Of a stretch of DNA of 64,000 nt, positions 58,507-64,000 are shown one piece after another. The position numbers were made by a program, and so were the translations under genes. This DNA comes from Echinococcus granulosus (lineage: Eukaryota; Platyhelminthes; Cestoda; Cyclophyllidea; Taeniidae). Where the stretch lies: positions 184,276-248,275 of the forward strand of contig NW_020170431.1 in assembly GCF_000524195.1 (NCBI RefSeq). The letters are read 5' to 3'. The stretch's first letter is position 1. Each line of letters starts with the position of its first letter. A model generated the notes under the pieces. That model made no database searches. It was not told the origin of the DNA and was given only the letters and a program-made list of their open reading frames with translations.

Positions 58507-61500
58507 TGAAAACAAGCACACTAATGAAGAAAACTTTATAAGATATAATCAAAAAAGGCAAAAGAGACTAGATTTTATGGAAAATGAAGCCTAGAAACCA
58601 TCATTAGTGGTCATCTGCCGAAAATAACTCCCATCTTATCCAGCCATAGTAGAAGAGACCAAGTGCTGGCAACCAAACGCTTTACCCACCACCAGCAAAA
58701 CTCAGGGCAGCCAGAAGTCAGGTCACTGCCAATATTCGGCACCCACATGCAGCTTTCTTGTAACCACCTTTTTCCAGCAATTTGCACTTCAAAGCTGTCT
58801 GTTTTGTTTTGATTCGCAAGGTTTACAAGGGAACTTTTCCGTATGAATTCCAACGAATGGTGAAAGTGAGAAGGAGGACTGACAGAAGTTAGGTAAAGTA
58901 ATAATTCACCATGACATTGCACTTCTGTTTTTCGAACCGTTGTAAGTTACCTTTACCATTCAAGCCGGTTAAGACATGTGGTCGAGTAAGCGGGCAAACT
59001 GGGATGCAAGTCCCAATAAGTTTTTCACATCGTGGTGGAATTTTCTTGACACAGAACTACCCACCCGTACACAAGCGACCAACCTGCTTGTAGCCGCCTT
59101 GTAAAGTGACTCTACTCTTCTCCCGTAAACCACTTTTAATTATGATAATGGCTTCTACTACATTGCCACGATGATTAAGCCAATTTGCCACCTTGTTTAA
59201 GCATTCCTCACCTTCCTGAAACAAGTAAAGGAGCGAATGAATATCAGTCTAGCAATGGCACGGGGCTCGGCTCACACCATTCCATACCACTGATCCCGTA
59301 GCTTCTTGGTTTCTCTCAGGTGACAAGCGGGGGGGGGACGGCATCGACCCTCGTAGAGAAGGAAACCACGGCTGAGTTTGGACCCTTCTTCGCCTTAAGC
59401 ATTTGATGGTTTGTAAAAATCTACATTTCCACAATGGACTTATTGCCTTCCTCCTAGCACTTTTCGCAGTAGAGGAGTTTAAGACCAAGGGTGAAGGGAA
59501 AAAGAGGGAAAGCGCTACATTTATTCTTCATGCTTTGAAGGTTTAATGGATAGAACTACAAGACACCAAGACTGGGCAGGAAGCAGTGGAGACCACAGAA
59601 TCTGTAGAGTTGATCATTTATTCATTGCCTCATTTGATTCCAAGGCCACGAGACATCCCAAAAATGAATGAAATTTGATTACCTGAACCTCCACCTCAAT
59701 AATCACCTTTTGCTGCCCTACTATATCAAATTTTCCAGCTATTAAACAACATAGGCGCTTAAAAAATTCCCATTTTAAATTGGTCACAGACTGAGCGAGA
59801 AATGCTTTTAAAGAGTGACCAGTTAATTAAAAATGCATGCACTTAAGCATTCTGGAAGAGATTCAGTCATGCATCCCACTAACCCCGTTTCGATTTTGTG
59901 TAACCTCTGACCTCGGGTTTTTCGTATTTGGTTGCGTAATCTTATCAATCAGTCCACTCACTTAATTACTCTATTCGGGGAAGGGAGAGATGGGTGGGGA
60001 AGACATTATAGTGACCTCTAGGCTGAAAAGATGTGGAGGGGGACCAACTACCCCATCAATATCGCTCCGCCGTCTCCCTCCTCCCGTTCTTTTCCCATTC
60101 TGGCAACCTGGTAACTAAAGGGGGGTGAGAGACATAGTGATCACGGTTACCTGGACAGGGATTAGTTAATGGTTTACTATCGTTGAGTGGGGGAGGGGTG
60201 GAGGATTGCGGCAACTATGACGGTGACGCAAAAAGATCAAAATGGGAAAGATTGACATTGGTTTGCCTAGGATGAGGTGTCATTTCCATCGCTTTACTAC
60301 GAATTCATTTGTTCTCCCACGGGATTCATTCCAGTATTCTCCCTTCAATTAATCTCCAAATTAACAGGCTTTATAACTTATAAAATTTTTTTCCAATGAA
60401 AATTGCTGATATCGTTAAAATTAATTGCGCATTTTCTTCTAGAAGCAAGAGTTTCAGTCATAGTCACCCAAGTTTTTATAGCACAGTTTATTCCTCCAGT
60501 TGCCTGTTTCACGGCGCACGGGATCATGTGGTCGTCTGGTGCTAGGGCAAGGTAATAAACACAACTTGGAGGAATATGCTTCAGAAAAAGAAGAGAAAGA
60601 GAGAGGGGTGGGTAGTGCCTCCCTACCATCCCATGGTTTCAGTTTGACTGGCTTGTAACACTTAGAACTGGCCATTCTTCCATTCGACTGATTAATGCCT
60701 CACTCTATGTAGACAAACAAACATTTTTTGTTCAAATAATATATTTGACCAAGCAGGATCTTCAAGTACCACAGTTTGAATCATCATCTTGTGACCTAGC
60801 AGCCTACTTTCATATCAACGTGCTCATTAGATCGTCAGGGTGGACTCGAGTGGGTACGCAAGCGATCAGAAATTGTGATTTTCTCTCGGCTGGATACCAC
60901 ATTTAAGCATCACACCGGAAGGATTGTTGGAGGCACATCATCCTCTCTGCCAATCCTCTCCCCTCACCCTCTTTCCCCCTTCCCTACATCCGCCAATCTT
61001 GTGCTCTGGAGTGCTACCACTAATTAATTTGTTTGATTAGATCTTCCAAAAGTAGAAAAAAAAGAAAACCTTAAATAATTGATAACTACATTGCTATTTA
61101 TTACTGTGATCAGGAGGTAGGGCATTCCCCTTCTTCATGCTACTTTAGAGCAAGTGTTTCCCCTCAGATTCGACTAGCGTACCCGCTAGAGCGCTCTCAA
61201 CCTTTTTTCGCGACATCGACAACACAGACTTAATCCAGTCAGTGTATGATCCATTTTCCAAGCTCGTAAAATATCAAACGTCGAAGGGAGTGTGTTTCTT
61301 TAATTTTTTGCTTCTCAATTTCACAAGCCCTGCTTTAAACTAGTCCTCGGATCTAAAAAGAGACACTGAAGGCACGAAACTCCAATTAGAAGGCAAGAGC
61401 CTTACAGCGCGGTTGGCCTATAGAGTGGGAATTCCCGTGTGTAAAATGTCTCCTCTAAGAAGAGGAAAAAAATCTTAAATACTTTTTTCCAACAAAGACC

Positions 61501-62432
61501 TGCTAAAATGGTAATCCGTTGGAAGTGGAAAAGCGAACTGGTAGAGGTAACTTCAAGCTTCAAGTTGGTGCCTCTAAAGGCACCGTAGATTTAGATAAAA
61601 AGTCCGTTCTACTCTTAACAAGAACAAAGGAATATCTTATTGCCATCCCAGCAAGTAATGTTCACAGTTTAATCATCTTTCCCCCTCGTTTTCTTTTTTC
61701 CCCAATTGTAAGGTGAACATCCACGGGTGGAAAAGTTAAATCTTGCCTTTATGACATTTCCAATTGTTTGCTTGCTGCTTTTTTTGCATTACAATTTATA
61801 ACTTGGAAAAGTTATTTAAAATTCGGCCAAATATCTTTCGCAACCACCGGAGAAGACGATCGAATCAAATGTTTACTGGAGTGGAATGTTCTCACCTCTC
61901 TCAGGGCAGTTAGAAGGACGTAACCGAGGCAATGAAATGCTGAGTTTTAAGGCCTACGTGGTGATTCCTTTGATTGTCGGTGTGTTGGCAGTGGGAGTTA
62001 CCCATATGAAATGCCAACTCACCTAATAAACCAGCGTTTTTTTCTTTAAGCAAGATTTCTGCCGGAAATTCGCCCCCCTCTACCTTTGTCACTAATGCAA
62101 ATGTCATTCCATCCGTGGGGCTAAGTGACTCCGTTCATTGAAAACGAAAAAGTAGCAACTTGAGTGGATCATTATACTTATTAATAAGCAAATTCTTTTT
62201 TGTTAGAATCTTTACAAGCTACGATGTAGCGTAATTAATACTTTCAAAAATGATACTAGGTAACTGAAAAGTGACTGATTATATCCAACGCTAATGACAA
62301 AAGACTGGCATTTTCGGGAAAAGACAATAAAAAACTGGAAAAAAAGGTTAATTGCCGCAGCTTTAAAACCATTAAAGTTGCAATATCTTGGTGTTCGGCC
62401 TCAATCTGTTGCATTTTATTCTTTAACTAAGT

Positions 62433-62452
62433 GCGTCACATATGTGTGACAC
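62433..62452 (+). repeat. Palindromic repeat, copy 6
   Basis: GCGTCACATATGTGTGACAC, sharing the central CACATATGTGTGAC of copy 2. A second degenerate version follows 25 bp downstream. Confidence 0.7.
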
Positions 62453-62476
62453 ACGAGCTCCGATAGGAGAATCGGT

Positions 62477-62494
62477 GCGCCACATGTGTGTGCC
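62477..62494 (+). repeat. Palindromic repeat, copy 7 (degenerate)
   Basis: GCGCCACATGTGTGTGCC. It follows copy 6 closely and could be a decayed tandem duplicate. Confidence 0.4.
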
Positions 62495-64000
62495 AACTGT
62501 GTATTACTTCTTACCAACAATGACTTTTCTAACACTTAGGGCGAAAAAATGATTCACTAGTGCATGGGACAACATTCGTAAGCGTAGCAAGTCTGTTCTT
62601 TATTACTGAATGGGATGTTTCAGATTATATGTGTACCATAAGGGAGAAAAGTGACAAAAACTCACATTTAAGCGATTTTGCGGATCACAACTGACCTATG
62701 ACCGCGCTCCAAATGTTATGTGGGTGTGGCAAAGCAAAGCAGCGACGTCGATTCTGATGTTGAATAGGTACTGCATGGACTCAGGTCAGCAGAGTGCTTT
62801 GGGATCTAAAAAAGACTTTAAGAAAAAAAGCAATTCCAGGGACTGAAGAGTACATTTGTCATTCGTAAAGTTTGCTGCTAACAATGCATGAAATGATTTG
62901 CCATTGTGGTCGCGGCGTCGTAGGACAGCCTGTTTCAAGTATTTTTTACAACTTCTCTGTGCCAGTCAAAAACTACAGGCTAACTTCGAGTCCAGAATGC
63001 ACTAACTCGACAAAATTACAAAAAATTGACTTAACTGTTGCCACGGCAGGACCAACGTCTTCTGGCACTTTGCCACACACCAGTTTGTGGGTTAAAATTT
63101 GGCGTCCAGAATAAGGTAGGCATTCGCACCTACTGTCTGAAGGTTTACAGTGCTGGCAATCACCATGTCTGATCTTTAACACAGTCATTTAAAAATCTCA
63201 CCGTGCCCCAACGGTCCGTCACCGCACCGCGCCTTGTTTGAAGTCCTCGGTAGGCAAGAGGAGATGTCCCTGGCGTTACGCCTTAATAAAAGGTAAGATG
63301 GATCGGTTTACAACCGTAGGAGGAGACACCTGACACCGCAGCCCCGTTCGTAGCTGCAACATTACACTTTCGATTTGACTGACACCGGAACCGTAGCGCG
63401 GAATCCTAGATATTCCTTTTACAACACTCTCCACTTGCCATCTACGTGGACGCATTAATTTTGGCGAGGCAATCTATCAATTAAGCAGACGAATTCGAAC
63501 TTTAAGTCAGGAAGAAGCACAAGATCGTTTTTTATTGCTGTCTAATACGATTGTTGATCGTAAACCACTTGCAAGGAGGTAAAAGATTCTACCCTCTTTC
63601 CTTTCCAAGAATAAAGAGCAAGGATTCAGCCTATCTGTCGTTTGCATCGAGGTGGTGTTGTTTCATTTATCACTGTCATATCCGCCCTAGAGGCTTGGTT
63701 AAATCCGCACTATCGAGACACAGAAGTGTCATTTTCTTCCCTTAAATGTTAAATAAAGTTAAAAGTTTTTAAAGCATGCGAGAGTAAAAGAATTGTCTAA
63801 AAAAAGGTGTTCTTTAAAGTCTTTTAAAACATGTTTTAAGTTAACTTTTCATATCGGTAGGAGGAGCTACCTATTATATCGCGTACATCCAGGGCCAAGT
63901 TGGATATTCGGAGTTTCTTTCCATAAAGCGCTGATTTGTGGCCCAGATTGTTCATTTGGTTCTCGCATTGAACCGCTTGAAGGTGAATGCATTAAGTACG

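Larger units (their letters stand above)
52476..64000. other. Non-genic region upstream of CDC27
   Basis: It contains repeat copies F and G, a GC-rich open frame at 55024-55530, palindrome copies 5-7, short G runs (55357, 57049, 59329) and TATA/AT-rich DNA. Open frames of 60-100 codons are scattered on both strands with no recognised domains or splice support. The CDC27 promoter should lie near the left end but no specific element was identified. Confidence 0.55.

Overview
This is a window of a eukaryotic nuclear genome. Spliced genes have GT/AG introns from 74 nt to about 7 kb, most of the DNA is intronic or intergenic, and decayed dispersed repeats and two 100-N assembly gaps are present. 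Two conserved animal genes can be rebuilt exon by exon. Protein divergence, codon style and the large AT-rich introns fit a parasitic flatworm, most likely a tapeworm of the large-genome, diphyllobothriidean type. That placement is inference; nothing here proves it.

Layout. (1) 1-5.4 kb: no recognisable gene; a cluster of decayed copies of a ~200-bp dispersed repeat. (2) 5.5-41.3 kb, + strand: one large gene for an ASPP-family protein (TP53BP2/PPP1R13 family). Ten exons are proposed, encoding a Ser/Tyr-rich and Pro/Gln-rich N-terminal half, a coiled coil, a Pro-rich and acidic linker, a degenerate PP1-docking motif followed by ankyrin repeats, a divergent SH3 domain and an acidic tail. The splice phases of all nine introns are mutually compatible, and the ankyrin and SH3 exons match ASPP directly. 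(3) 41.3-47.8 kb: intergenic DNA between two convergent genes, with relics of the dispersed repeat. (4) 52.5-47.8 kb, - strand: the gene for CDC27/APC3, the TPR scaffold of the anaphase-promoting complex, in three coding exons (about 1115 residues). (5) 52.5-64 kb: no convincing gene; two well-preserved copies of the dispersed repeat, one unexplained GC-rich 168-codon open frame, and copies of a 20-bp palindrome.

The two genes lie tail to tail and share no evident pathway beyond general cell-cycle and apoptosis control. ASPP proteins couple protein phosphatase 1, Ras/polarity factors and p53-family proteins; CDC27 acts in ubiquitin-dependent mitotic exit.

The least explained structures are a dispersed near-perfect palindrome (GCGTCACATATATGTGACGC), with six clear copies in introns and intergenic DNA, and a ~200-bp repeat whose recognised copies all have the same orientation. 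No reverse transcriptase, transposase, rRNA, tRNA or CRISPR array was recognised.
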